Below, piece by piece: positions 1-10,382 of a stretch of 64,000 bases of DNA (position 1 is its first letter; every line of letters begins with the position of its first letter). The notes under the pieces are model-generated. The model saw only the letters and a program-made list of their open reading frames with translations. It was not told where the DNA came from and did not search any database. The position numbers and the translations under genes were made by a program. This DNA is from Talpa occidentalis (taxonomy: Eukaryota; Chordata; Mammalia; Eulipotyphla; Talpidae): positions 116,612,615-116,676,614 of the forward strand of contig NW_023603184.1 in NCBI RefSeq assembly GCF_014898055.3, in the 5' to 3' direction.

Positions 1-43
1 GCTTCATAGTACTGATGCAACACTTGTGACACCAGGGAGGCCC
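1..43 (-). mobile_element. tRNA-derived SINE, head end only (cut by window start)
   Basis: The first 43 bases match the head end of the local SINE read on the minus strand: a GCTTCATAGT-like block, then ACCAGGGAGGCCC. The rest of the element lies before the window. It belongs to the same family as the 14 other copies below. Confidence 0.85.
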
Positions 44-527
44 AGAATTTTTCGAAAATGATAATCCAAGTGTTTGCCTGTGTCCATTCAAGGATTAGCT
101 TCTCAAGTGCTTTTGGAGAAAAGGGAACTTGTCCCATTTTTGCTCCAGGGTCAGTCCAACCCAATCCATTTCTGATGTGTCCTGATTATGCCTCTCACTC
201 AGACCCCAACTCACCTGGACCCTGCTCCTGGGGATTTCTGTCACCTCTCTGGGTATCATACTTCTGTGGCCCCCTCAGCTAAGGGGTGCTGCAGGTAAGG
301 TGGCCATGTGGGACTTCCTCATCTATTTCTAAACTTCCCACTGTGCTGGTGGGAGTAAAAGATTCTGCTTTTTGAAAGGGTTGAAGTAGCTGAGGATAGA
401 AGTAAAATTTAACTATTACTCTTTCTAAATAACTAAATTAGCCATTTCATTGTAGGGAATTTCCAACCTCCTCAAAAGCCCTGGATTACCTTTTTTCTTT
501 GCCCTTTTTTTTTCTTTGCTCTTTTAA
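44..527. other. Unannotated unique DNA
   Basis: I see no repeat, exon or motif I can defend here. A 74-codon open frame at 58-282 has no recognisable domain and looks like a chance frame. Confidence 0.5.
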
Positions 528-1310
528 AAAGTTGAGTGTATTGAGGTATAATTTATATGTGGCAAAATTCATCCTTTTTAGTGCATAATTTTATGACTTG
601 TGCTAAATGCTATCCTGTGTTTTTTGAGAATGTCATAAAAAGATTAAAAGGAATCACAGTATATAGCTTTACTTAACATTATGCATTTGAGATTCCCCTT
701 TTTTTTCCTTGCTTGAATCAGTGGTTGTTTGTTCTTCTTGCTGGGTGGTGTTCCATCATGTGTGTGTCCCACAGCCTTACAATCCATTTGTCAATTGACA
801 GCCCGTGCGTCCAAGTGTTTCCCCATTTTGGGAGGGTATGCATGAATAAAGCCACTATAAGCATATGCATGCAGGTTTTCATGTGGATATGTGTCTTCAT
901 TTCTCTTAGGTAAATACCTAGGAATGAGATTGCTCAATCATGGTGTGAGTGGTTTCGCTTGATGATAAACTGACAAGCAGGTTTCAAAAGTGGCTATATC
1001 ATATTTCATATTCTCCACCAGCCACTTCAGGAAATTTCCTGTTCATCTGCATCCTCTTCAGCATGTGGCATTGTCAAGTTTTCTTTAAATGATTCTAATA
1101 GAGGTGTTGTGTTAACTCACTGATTGTGTTTCCCTAATGATTGAAGATGTTGAACATGTTTTCATGTGTTTATGTACCATGGATAGATCTTTGTTACTAA
1201 AGTGTCAATTCAAATCTTTTGCCCATTTAAAAGCATTGTGTGGTTTGTTTTCTTAGTATGAGATTTTTTTCTTAGTATGAGATTTTTTTCTTAGAGATTT
1301 TTTAAAAATA
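528..1310 (-). mobile_element. Ancient LINE-1, 3-prime UTR and end of ORF2 (antisense)
   Basis: The plus strand carries the usual antisense landmarks of old L1M-type elements in order: a TTGAGGTATAATTTATATG-like start near 537, a wording near 790-900 close to the common 'small-difference in a nearby position' block (CAATCCATTTGTCAATTGACA, then AATAAAGCCACTATAAGCAT), and TTTTCATGTG near 1160. It is heavily diverged and carries small internal duplications. The subfamily cannot be fixed by eye. Confidence 0.75.
1250..1301. repeat. 19-bp direct tandem duplication
   Basis: The unit TCTTAGTATGAGATTTTTT occurs at 1251-1269 and again, identical, at 1270-1288. A shortened third unit starts at 1289. 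It lies inside the ancient L1. Confidence 0.9.
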
Positions 1311-1603
1311 TGAATTAGGAATATTAATATTTCATCAGACTTGGGTTTTGCAAATATTTCAAATATTGAACTAACATTGTATTCCTGGAATAAATCTCAC
1401 TTGTTATGATGTATTATTCTTATTGCAGATTTAATTTTCTAGTATTATTTTGAGAATTTCTACATCCACATTCATATGGCTGTTGTCTGTAACTTCCTGT
1501 CCTCATTATGTCTTTGGTTTTGGCACAGGCTATACTTGTCCATAAAATTATTACGAAATATTCTCTCCTCTGTTTTCCAGAGAGTTTGAAATTATTAGAA
1601 TTA

Positions 1604-1642
1604 TTTTTAATATCTAGTAGACTTTTTTAATATCTAGTAGAC
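1604..1642. repeat. 19/20-bp direct tandem duplication
   Basis: TTTTTAATATCTAGTAGAC at 1604-1622 is repeated at 1623-1642 with one extra T. It is a local slippage-type duplication inside the old L1. Confidence 0.9.
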
Positions 1643-1863
1643 TTTGACAGTGAAGCTATAGGGCCAGAAGTTATATTTGGTAGATGCTGCTGAACTGTTA
1701 AAGATATTTAACAGTTAAATTATTAAAGGTAATTCAGTATGTTTAATAAATAAAGAAATGTTCTGGTTGTATCTATCTTCTTGATCAAACTGGTCCATAT
1801 TACCTAAGTTTTCAATTTATGAGCATAAACTTGTTGGTAATGTTCCCTAGTTATTCATTAAAT

Positions 1864-1946
1864 ATCTGTAGAATTTCTAGCATCTGTAGAATTTCTTATA
1901 TTCTAGCATCTGTAGAATTTCTTATATTTCTTATATTTCATTCCAG
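1864..1946. repeat. Short tandem array inside old L1
   Basis: The word ATCTGTAGAATTTCT recurs three times with slightly different spacers (TAGC, TATATTCTAGC, TATATTTC). This is the third such local duplication within 700 bp of the same decayed LINE-1. Confidence 0.85.
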
Positions 1947-2040
1947 ATATTGGTATATTTTATCCTAGATTTTTTTTTACTTAATCTTCGTTGATTTTTT
2001 TCAAAGACCCAACTTTTTCTTTCATTGTGGGCAAGCTGCT

Positions 2041-2626
2041 AGTAAAGAGTGCTCTAAGCTTTTGTTTGTGTGAAAAGTTTTTATTTCACCTTCATTTCTC
2101 ATTGAGAGTAGAATGATGTGTTGACAGTTTTTTAGAACTTTAAAAATTTCATTTCATTTTCTTCTGGCTTGTGTAACTGCCTTCAAGATCTTGTCTTTAC
2201 CTTTGGATTTTAGCATCTGGAATGGGCTGTTGTTATTACTTGGCTGGATTCTCTAAGCTTCTTCAATCTAAGTTTGATGTCTTCTAATATTTAAAAATAA
2301 TTCTCAGTTATAATTTCTCCATATATTTCTTCTTCCCAATTCATTCCCTCTTCTCCTTGGACTCCAATGGCATGTTTTAATTTCCATTATAGATTGGTCT
2401 GTCATTCTTACAAGTTCTAGGTTTGTTGGTGGCCCCCCAGCACCCGCCCCCCACCCCTGCCCAATCTTTCTTTGTCTGGGTGTGGGGTAATTTCCATGGA
2501 ACTGGCTTTGAATTCACTTATTCATTCCTTAGTTATATTGAGTGTGTTCAGAAGCCTGCTGAAGTCCCACCCTTTATGACATATTTGTCTACCTTTACCA
2601 CTAGACATTCTGACACTAACCACATT
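2041..2626 (-). mobile_element. Ancient LINE-1, 5-prime-side region (antisense)
   Basis: Words such as TTTCATTTTCTTCTGGCTTG, CTTCAAGATCTTGTCTTTA and TTCTCCTTGGACTCCAATGG resemble the antisense of the 5-prime-side region of L1M or HAL1 elements. It directly continues the antisense L1 upstream and is interrupted at 2627 by a SINE. I am less sure of this part than of the ORF2 part. Confidence 0.55.
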
Positions 2627-2906
2627 TTTTAAAAAAAGATTTATTTATTTATGCATACAAGAGCTAGGGTGTAGGCCAGAGGTGCGGAGGGTGGGGGGTG
2701 GTGGTGAGAGGATCCACCAGAGACAGAGTGGGGAGCAGAACAGGTGGATTAACTGAAATACACTGCTGAGGGGAGCAGTGGGTGAAACAGGAGAGGTCTG
2801 CGGCAACATGTGGGTTGCTCCCTGGGTGGGGATTGAACTCGTGCTGCAGAGGCTGAGATAGCTTCATAGTGGCGAGACTTAACCCCTTGTGCCACCAGGG
2901 AGGCCC
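2627..2906 (-). mobile_element. tRNA-derived SINE, subfamily A
   Basis: Full-length minus-strand copy: T-rich tail complement at 2627-2640, ATTTATTTATTTATGCATACA, the central CAGAGACAGAGTGGGGAGCA block, a B-box complement near 2825-2840 (GGGGATTGAACTCG) and the head GCCACCAGGGAGGCCC ending at 2906. A perfect 9-bp TSD (AACCACATT) lies at 2618-2626 and 2907-2915. It is nested in the ancient L1. Confidence 0.93.
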
Positions 2907-3560
2907 AACCACATTATTTTTAATTCCATCTAATAGTCTGTGTCATCTGTCAGTCTAATTTTGTTGATTACATTGACTTGTAGTTTGTTTTCTCTTGCTT
3001 TCCCCACTTTGTAATTTAAAAAAATTGGATTCTAGATAAAATATAGAGAATAGAAGAGACTGAGACAAAATGGATTCATGGCTGAAAAAGTCATGCTCCT
3101 TCTGCTAGGCCACTCATGTAGAGGGTTGAGGCAATTTAGTCGCGTTTCACTGGGTTTGGGTTTTATTGTTACTGTGGTTACCTTTAGTACACCACCAACA
3201 TTAAATTCCTTTTGCATTATGCTGTGCTTAGGGTGGAGACTAGGTGTCTGGAAGTTGAGAGTTTTTCTTATTTCTACTCTCATCTTACACCTTGTTTGTT
3301 TTTCTATACCCCAGAGTGGGTCTCTCTATGTGCTTGATCCTCCCTTATCAGTAAACAGCTGTTGTTTGTCATTCCCTTCTTTCTACAGCTTAGTGGTAGT
3401 AGGGATCAGACCTCAGTCCTCTATTGTCTTTATCTAACCTCAGTCTTAGGTAAGTCCTGTCTCATTAGATTTTGGGGGTCAATAATTTTTCACTGTTCCT
3501 GTCTTTCCTTCCACTTGCAACCAAACTCTGCCATGTATTTTTTGAGGGCATAGTGAGAGA
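2907..3560 (-). mobile_element. Ancient LINE-1-like DNA continuing past the SINE (antisense)
   Basis: TTGTTGATTACATTGACTTG, the block near 3165-3260 (GTTACTGTGGTTACCTTTAG, then GGAGACTAGGTGTCTGGAAG) and CTATACCCCAGAGTGGGTCT resemble the antisense 5-prime part of old L1M elements. The overlapping open frame at 3078-3437 (119 codons) is a by-product of this repeat and not a gene. Assignment is from remembered consensus and is tentative. Confidence 0.5.
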
Positions 3561-5069
3561 GGAAATTCCTGCCTGATCCACATGATAGAAGACTTCTAAT
3601 GGCTTCAACCCAACTCTAAAGGCCTCATCCCAGAGGACTTTACTGGAAGAGGCCTAGTCTCTCCCCCTCCCGGCCCCATTGATCTTCCCCTGTGTCCTGA
3701 GAGTGACAGGTTTCTCTCTATTCCCACAGCACCTTAAGGTGTTGATTCCACAGGGGCTAATGGGTCCAGGAAAGGTTGCTAATTTCTTGCTAATAATCTT
3801 GCCTTGCCCTCTGTCTGCCTATAAACACCCTCCGTTTTGTGTGAAACTTTGAGGTATCTAGATTGGATGCTGTTCAATTCATGACTCATCTGACAAAGCC
3901 AATTAGATCTCTACATCTGTGGATTTTATTTCTTAACAGTACACATCAAATTTTGTTTATTCTCTCTTCTGTGGATGGACACATAGGCTGTCAGTGTGCT
4001 CCTTCTACCTTTTGGCTCTTGTGAAATAATTAGGCATTTTAATCAAAATAAAATAAACAATAGGGGAGTTACAGAGAGAGAAGGCAAACTTAAGCAAGTT
4101 ACTACTTAATGAGGATGCCTGGAGATGAGCTTTTATCACACTAAGTCTGTACCCACTGATCCGGTTACACTGATGGGAATCTGCACAGTCAAGGAGGGGA
4201 ACAGTCAAGGAGGCCCCTTGTCATTCACAGGCCATGGTGGCATGGACAGGTCACTCCAGTCGACTGTCTGGCTGCTGGAGGCAGGGCTGGCTGCAGGCGA
4301 CAGCTGTACTCCGCAGCTGGCTCCCGCATCCTCCCCTCTTAGAACTGCTTCTCCAACGACATGTGAGGTTCTGGCTCAAGCCTAACAGTTTCCTTCTTAT
4401 TGAAGTTGGCAAAGGCCAAGAAAGGAAACAGTCCCAGGCAATTGGCAAGTGATATGCATTGGAACTGGGAAGCATTGTGAGCCCTGTGCCAACAAAGTCA
4501 ATTGCAGTAGAGGCAGCCCAGACCCACACAAGTTTTTCTCTCAGTCCCTATGCCTTTCAAAGGCATCAGTGCTGCTCCTCTGAGTGGTTCCAGATGCCCT
4601 CTGCCAGGGGATCCTGGACTGTCTGAAGCACTAGGCTGCTCCCTCCCCACCAATGTTACTCAGACTCATACTAAATGACATAAAACAGATAAAAGTGGGC
4701 TGCTTTGCTGGATAAGGGGTGGGGGCAGGGTAGGTATAAAATTGGAGACGCCAAACCCCAGTGTAGCCACAGGAATGCCTACTTTAAAAACGGTTACATA
4801 TGACTAGTGAGCAGAAACTCCAGCTTGAAAGTCCTTTAGCATATGGGGCCACAGGAAGGATGGGGCAGATTAGAATGTAGAGAGGGTCCAACTCTTGCAA
4901 GTAAAACCAACCAACTATTCTGGTCAAAGTGTGTATGTGCTCTTGTGAGTGTCTGTGCACATGTGTATGAGGGTGGGATCTGATTGCTGGAACTCCCAAC
5001 AATGAAGTTCTCTAAAACATGTCCTCTTAGCCCTTAGGGATCCTCAGGGCACAATCTGAAAGTCACTGA
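3561..5069. other. Unannotated unique DNA
   Basis: No repeat family or exon recognised. The stretch 4225-4390 is richer in G+C than its surroundings and is open in several frames, but it shows no conserved domain and no clear splice signals. Confidence 0.45.
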
Positions 5070-5225
5070 CTTATCTGACCTCAATTAACCCTTCCGGTAG
5101 GTACTCTGCAGGCTGAGTGTCCTCATGCTCTCACAACAACTGTTGAAACAAACCCATTGCCTAAGTCCCTCAGACCCAAAGTGTCAGAGCTAAGCAGGAT
5201 CACCCTGAGGACATGAACTTACAGA
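5070..5225 (-). mobile_element. Possible MIR fragment (antisense)
   Basis: GACCTCAATTAACCCTTCCG, then a TCTCACAACAACTGTTG block and AGTGTCAGAGCTAAGCAGGA, resemble antisense MIR ('aatcctcacaacaac' and 'ggcagagctgggatt'). Strongly diverged. Confidence 0.4.
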
Positions 5226-6949
5226 GACACAGCCACTGTAGCAGCTTGAAGGCTGGAACTGTGGGGACCACCCCCAGTCAACCCATTCCCCCTTATTGGG
5301 GAAGCCCACTCTGGCCCATAGAACAAAGCTAATTATAGCAGAACGGCAGCTAGGGATGCAGGCCAGCACAAGCAGGTGGAGCCAGAACTGGGATTGTTGC
5401 TCATCTCCTAGGGGATCTCATGGCTTCAGGTATCTTCCTCCATTTTGGGATCTCCCTGGGTCCTGGGCTACTTACTCGCTTCCAGCAGGGAGATATAAAG
5501 TCTGTGAAGCTCCTGGTAGAACACCCACATAGCTGTAGTGGGGGCTTCAGTTCTCTCCTTGCTGCTCCCTCCATTCTGAGCTGAGCTCCTGCCGCAGGGC
5601 AAAGGGGAGGGGCTGGCTGTGTGAGGGCCAAGAAGAGAGCTGGAGGATGGGCAATGAATGAGACACAGAGCCACTGGATGCTAGTGGGGGAGGGGGAGTT
5701 TAGTGGGGTATGGGTGTCATATGCCAAGTTGGAAGAGCAAAGGCTGTGTTGGGAGATGGCCCCAGCCTTTCCTAAAAGGTCCTCTTGGAGACCAAGTTTC
5801 AATTAATGTCTCTCTCTAGACAGGGCCCTTTTCCTTAATGGCCAGCTGAAGGTGAGCTATAAAGGGGAGGGAACAGAGAGAAAACAGAATTATCTCAGAC
5901 CCAGAGATAATGGTCTCCCCCTTGGGTGAGTAGAAACAGATGGTGACAGACCAGCAGAAGAGACTTCATTTCCGAAGTTGGGAAGAGCCTGAGAAGTAGC
6001 CCGGGGAAGCTGGAGAGAAGGACCGGGCAGCCACAGAAGTCCAGCAACTCCTGAGCACTAAGAGGTTAAGTGAAGGGACTTACACAGCTCACGCTGGAGG
6101 GGCTGGGAAACTGGCCAGGCGTGGATTCTGGGGGCAGAGCTGAGGCACTGGGACTGCAGTTTATTAACCCTGTGCATTGGGGTTTGCTTAAAGTACTTTC
6201 ACCAACTCCCTCTGTCGCCTGTTCTTTCTTCCTTTTCTCCACTCACCTCCCCCCACCCCCGACTTTTTTTCCCCTACTTTGTAAATTGAATCACCCAGTG
6301 GACATTTGAATGCGTGGGCATCTACGTGCACAAACATTTGCCAAGTTGTTTTGAGATATTATTTTGTTTATAGAATAGAAAACTAACACCTTTAAAAAAG
6401 ATTGACTAAACCTAAACTGCCTTTGGAAAGTTAAAGAAATGCTTGCACAAAATCATAGTTTAATTCTTTTCTTTCTTTTCTTTTTTTGGTTTTCTTGAGG
6501 AAATTCAGCAGGAACCTGTCTCCCCCTTGTGGATATAAAGTTTTCTCTTGGTTGTTCAGTATTTAGTAAACTCAGGGTGAACGCTGGGGGCTTCGTATTG
6601 CCTTGCCTCTCCATTGCTATTCCTTGCTCAACAAAAAGAAGCATTATTATAACCATGAAAGAAAAAACCTAGGTTTTTGGAACTGAACAAAAATGTACAT
6701 AATATGTAACTGTACAAAAATGTACATAATATGTACATTTTATACACTAACATTTTATAATGCCAGCATTCTGCCTGTAAAAATCTAATGCTTAAGGGCT
6801 TAGCAATTGTTAAAGTTATTTAATTCTTTAATATTAGGCTGAATTTCTTTTTCATTTTATGGGTCAGTACATAAGAGTAAAGACCATGACAAAGCTAGAT
6901 TTATGTCTTCTAGGCCAAAGTTCTTTGCAGAATTTTTAGCTACTGCGAT
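5226..6949. other. Mostly unannotated DNA with a small duplication
   Basis: No exon or repeat family could be defended. A local direct duplication of ACAAAAATGTACATAATATG lies at 6687-6706 and 6714-6733. The 133-codon minus frame at 5401-5802 has no recognisable domain. Confidence 0.45.
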
Positions 6950-7140
6950 ACAGTACAATGCTTGGTGTCTATTGATCACATACCTTCTTGCCAAGCATTC
7001 CTTCAAGCACTTCACCTAAATTATATCACTTGCTTTTGGCAAGAAAGTTACTGATCTAATTTTATTAGGAAAGTAGGGCTAGAAATTTCAAGTACTTGTT
7101 TTAAGATTACACAACCAGTTGCCCAGGTTTAAGGGGGATT
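6950..7140 (-). mobile_element. MIR SINE (antisense)
   Basis: It follows the antisense MIR order: TTGATCACATACCTTCTTGC with CCAAGCATTCCTTCAAGCAC, then AAATTATATCACTT, then AAGATTACACAACCAGTTGC. This corresponds to 'gcgcttactatgtgccaggcac', 'catttaatcctcac' and 'aaggtcacacagctag' of MIR. Highly diverged, as expected for a Mesozoic family. Confidence 0.6.
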
Positions 7141-8630
7141 AATTATCAATGATCTCACATGGAGATGGAGAAAAAAATAGCACACATTAAATTTCTGTCT
7201 CCAATTCTGGTCTTAAGGAAGTGAGCTGAGGGATATGTAAAAATCCTTAGGGATTTTTTTCCCCCTTCTTCTGAAATATTTTGAAGGATAATGGGTTTAT
7301 AAATAATGCGGATTAATCATATTTTTTAATTATTTGCAAGATTAAATTAAACTTGCAAACATGTAATCCTTGTGATTAATAATAGACATCACTCATGCTA
7401 GAAGAGGGGAATGGAGACCCAGAGTCAGGAGAATGAGGTGGGGACTCATGTCATTATTGCTCCATTACTGCCTCTAGCCACACCCTCCTCATTATTTGTG
7501 TGGGGGACAGATATTACAAACAACAGGAACATGACATGACAACGCTGCATTGCTGACTGGGAAACCCCTGGGGCTGGACAGCAAGAAAGGGTCAGGGAAC
7601 AGAGGCCCTTTTGAAGAAACCAGTTTTTTAAATATTCCCTATGGCATCTTTGTCAGTTTCCTATAAAATGTCATTCTGCTATTTTGAACCGAATTTAGGT
7701 CTACATACAAGAGAGAATCAATGGATGCTGTTGTTGCCTCCATCAAATTATGGAACCTCAATTGCCTTGGAATTCCTTTTCCCCATAAATTTGGCTGGGA
7801 GTCAAAAAGAACCATTTCTATGGTGTGACTAATCTGTCACCTCGACAGCACCCTTTCCTTACTGAGACAATCTAGTACAAGGAAGAAAAAAACATCAGGT
7901 CCAATGGTCAAGTTTCTGCACAGCAACAGCTATTATTATTTACCAAGAAGGCAACATAAACACAGCAGTCCTAGAGTAGCTGTAAATGAGATCAGGCATC
8001 TTTAAGCAAGAAGATGAAAATGACAGCTCCCGAGAGTACAGCTCACACTGACTTAGCACAAATATGGTGTTCAGTGGGGTTAAGGTTGGCCGTGAGGCTT
8101 GAGCACAGTGTACTGGGACGCTTTTGACACCAGAAGCCAAAATAATAATAATAATCAAATTCAGTTGGGTAAATGAGGGGACAATTTATTTTCTCTCTGA
8201 GGTACTCGCTGAGGTATAGCCAAGGTTGGTTAATGCAGAGATAAAGTGACATCGTCAAGGATTCAGTTTCTTTCGAGGTTTTCACTCTTTCTTCTGATAC
8301 TGTCAAACTCACCCTCTAGCTTATTGGACTCAGAGCCGCATGGTGGCTGCCACAGTGCCTGGCATTGCCCACAGACATGAAAACATCCAGTAGAAGAAAT
8401 TACTTCTTCCTTAGACCTGTCTTTGTTTATTTTCTTTAATATTGAAGGATATGTTTCCTAACATCCCCAGTTGATATTTTCTCATAGCTAGTAGGCCAGA
8501 ACTAGATCACACATCCATGCTTAAAAGAATCACCAGTGAAAGAAATTATACCATTACTGAGGCCAATCAAGATTTGTCCTTGAGTCACATAGGACAGGAA
8601 TAGCCTCTAGAATGAAAGAGGGGCTCTTCC

Positions 8631-8633
<3 letters not shown>
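7141..8633. other. Unannotated DNA
   Basis: AT-rich around 7150-7400, otherwise unremarkable. Overlapping short frames on the minus strand (7940-8312) carry no recognisable domain. Confidence 0.45.

Positions 8634-8676
<43 letters not shown>
8634..8676. repeat. (AC)n microsatellite
   Basis: An uninterrupted AC dinucleotide tract of 43 bases. It is long and pure, so it is likely length-variable between individuals. Confidence 0.98.
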
Positions 8677-8682
<6 letters not shown>

Positions 8683-8899
8683 GGGGGAGAGAACTGTTGT
8701 GTTAGCAACCCTTAAGTGCCTGCTACATATGGTTTGGAATATATGAGTATGTATACATATGTTTTCTTTTCAAAAACCATTTCTTTGAAGGATCCTATTT
8801 ATAGTCCAGACCCCATCTCAACCATTTGGAATGTAACTTGGCAGAAATAACCAAATACAACACCTATAGAGAACTTTGAGCAAAATACCTCTTAGTTTG

Positions 8900-8957
8900 A
8901 AGAGAGAGAGAGACAGAGAGACAGAGACAGAGACAGAAATAGGGACCGAGACAGAGA
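8900..8957. repeat. Purine-rich (GAGACA)n simple repeat
   Basis: An imperfect GA/GACA repeat in the run after AGTTTGAAGAGAGAGAGAGA. It produces mirrored open frames on both strands, which are low-complexity artefacts. Confidence 0.9.
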
Positions 8958-9224
8958 AAGGAAGAAAGGAAAACCAACCATCTGAGTTCAAGTCTGTTGA
9001 CATTAGGAAATTACAAAGAATAAACTGTTTAGTGCTATCATTTTACATATCAGTCTGACAATAGGCATTCCACAAACAATTTTTGTTAGCAGTTTTCAGA
9101 CCAATAGAAAGGAGAAACGTGTCTTTATTACAAAATATACCAAAATTTATGTTTATATGTTTTAAATGTTTTCTGACTATAATTAAATATAATAAAAATG
9201 CTAATATTCACATGACCACATGCA
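8958..9224. other. Unannotated AT-rich DNA
   Basis: Nothing recognised apart from general AT-richness. Confidence 0.4.
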
Positions 9225-9264
9225 GCGTGTGTGCGTGTATGTGTGTGCATATGGTGTGTGTATG
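9225..9264. repeat. Imperfect (TG)n tract
   Basis: Alternating purine-pyrimidine DNA (GCGTGTGTGCGTGTATGTGT and continuing) with interruptions. Confidence 0.85.
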
Positions 9265-9647
9265 AGAAAGAAGTGGTAGACTCAAACTGTAGTTTAGAAA
9301 AAGCGCTTAATAAGTTTGGTGTACAGAAAATGAGGCTCCAGGGCATTTTTAGAGGGAACAGTCAAGAGACAGTGAAATTGCCTTGCATGTGAAAGGAAGA
9401 GGAGTATAGTTGTGGGAAGAGGAGAGACAGGTAAAGAGAGGAAATGAGAAGTGAGCAGGGCCGCAAGGCAGGAAGCTACAGCCTGAATGAAAAATGGAAA
9501 ACTCCTATGGCAGGATGATCAAAGGACTTAACAAACAAGGGTGTCTAAGACTTCATTTGAATTCATGTTGTTGATATATGATCTCCTTTGGTCATTCTGA
9601 AACTGTATCTTGCTTTATATCCTAACACCTTATCTGGGTGTTTGGGG
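9265..9647. other. Unannotated DNA
   Basis: No exon or repeat recognised before the L1 insertion that follows. Confidence 0.4.
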
Positions 9648-9950
9648 GAAATAAAAAATGGCTGAGAAAGAAAAAGAAAAATACCGGATGGTCTCACTCA
9701 TAGCAGGAATCTAGAAAACTTAAATAAGGGACCAGGAAAATGAATAACTACAAGAAAGTGAAAATCAAAATCAACAAAAAACTATGAACCAGAGACACTT
9801 TTTGGGGGTGGGGGGTGGGAGGGGAGGGATTGGGGTCAAAATGGGGGGAGTTGCAATTGTATGGGGATTATAAAAATAAAATTTATTATTTAAAAAAAAT
9901 AAAAAATAAATCTTAAAAAAAAAAAAAGAAAAGAAATAAAAAATGGCTGA
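9648..9950 (+). mobile_element. Young 5-prime-truncated LINE-1 3-prime end, with TSD
   Basis: The insert at 9666-9932 begins in the L1 tail region: AAATACCGGATGGTCTCACT, then GGAATCTAGAAAACTT, matching the 'atgatctcacttatatgtggaatctaa' block near the end of mammalian L1 ORF2/3-prime UTR. A G-rich stretch and an A-rich tail follow. A perfect 18-bp TSD (GAAATAAAAAATGGCTGA) lies at 9648-9665 and 9933-9950, which shows a recent target-primed insertion. No coding capacity remains. The end of the tail carries AATAAATCTTAAAAAA, the same tail sequence as the local SINE. Confidence 0.92.
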
Positions 9951-10112
9951 ATTCCACACCTGAGTCAGAGCAGAGGGAGAGGTAGAGAAGTGCCACACAT
10001 TTGACCTTGGCTTGAGACTGGGAGCTCAGTAGAAGAAACCTGGTGCAAGTGATTGAAACAGCAAGCCCCAGAAAGCCAGGCGTTGTGGCCCCAAACTCCT
10101 GCCGAGATTTTA

Positions 10113-10365
10113 TTTTTTTTTCCAGATTTATTTATTTATACAAGAACCGGGGTACCGGAGGGTGAGAGGACTCACCAGAGACAGAGTGGGGAACAGAACA
10201 GGCAGACCAATGAAATACACTGCTGAGGGGAGCAGCGGGCAAGACAGGAGAGGTCTTCTTCGCCATGTGGGATTCTCGCCAGCTGGCCAGGATTGAACCG
10301 TGCTGCAGAGACTGCAAGACAGCTTCACAGTGTGGTGCTCAACAGCCTGTGCCCCCAGGGAGGCC
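10113..10365 (-). mobile_element. tRNA-derived SINE, subfamily A
   Basis: Minus-strand copy with T-rich tail complement, ATTTATTTATTTATACAAGA, the CAGAGACAGAGTGGGGAACA core, B-box complement at about 10290-10302 and head GCCCCCAGGGAGGCCC. TSD of 17 bp (CTCCTGCYGAGATTTTA) at 10096-10112 and 10366-10382 with a single mismatch. Confidence 0.93.
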
Positions 10366-10382
10366 CTCCTGCTGAGATTTTA

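Larger units (their letters stand above)
1311..2040 (-). mobile_element. Ancient LINE-1 ORF2 remnant (antisense)
   Basis: The segment from about 1360 reads like antisense L1 ORF2: ACATTGTATTCCTGGAATAA followed by CTCACTTGTTATGATGTATT, then TCTTTGGTTTTGGCACAGG, and TTTTTCAAAGACCCAAC near 1998. The matching consensus words are well known in mammalian L1. The reading frame is destroyed. It probably belongs to the same insertion as 528-1310. Confidence 0.75.

Noticed and set aside
8880..8960. Mirrored open frames on both strands
   Set aside because: They come from the GAGACA simple repeat and are low-complexity artefacts.
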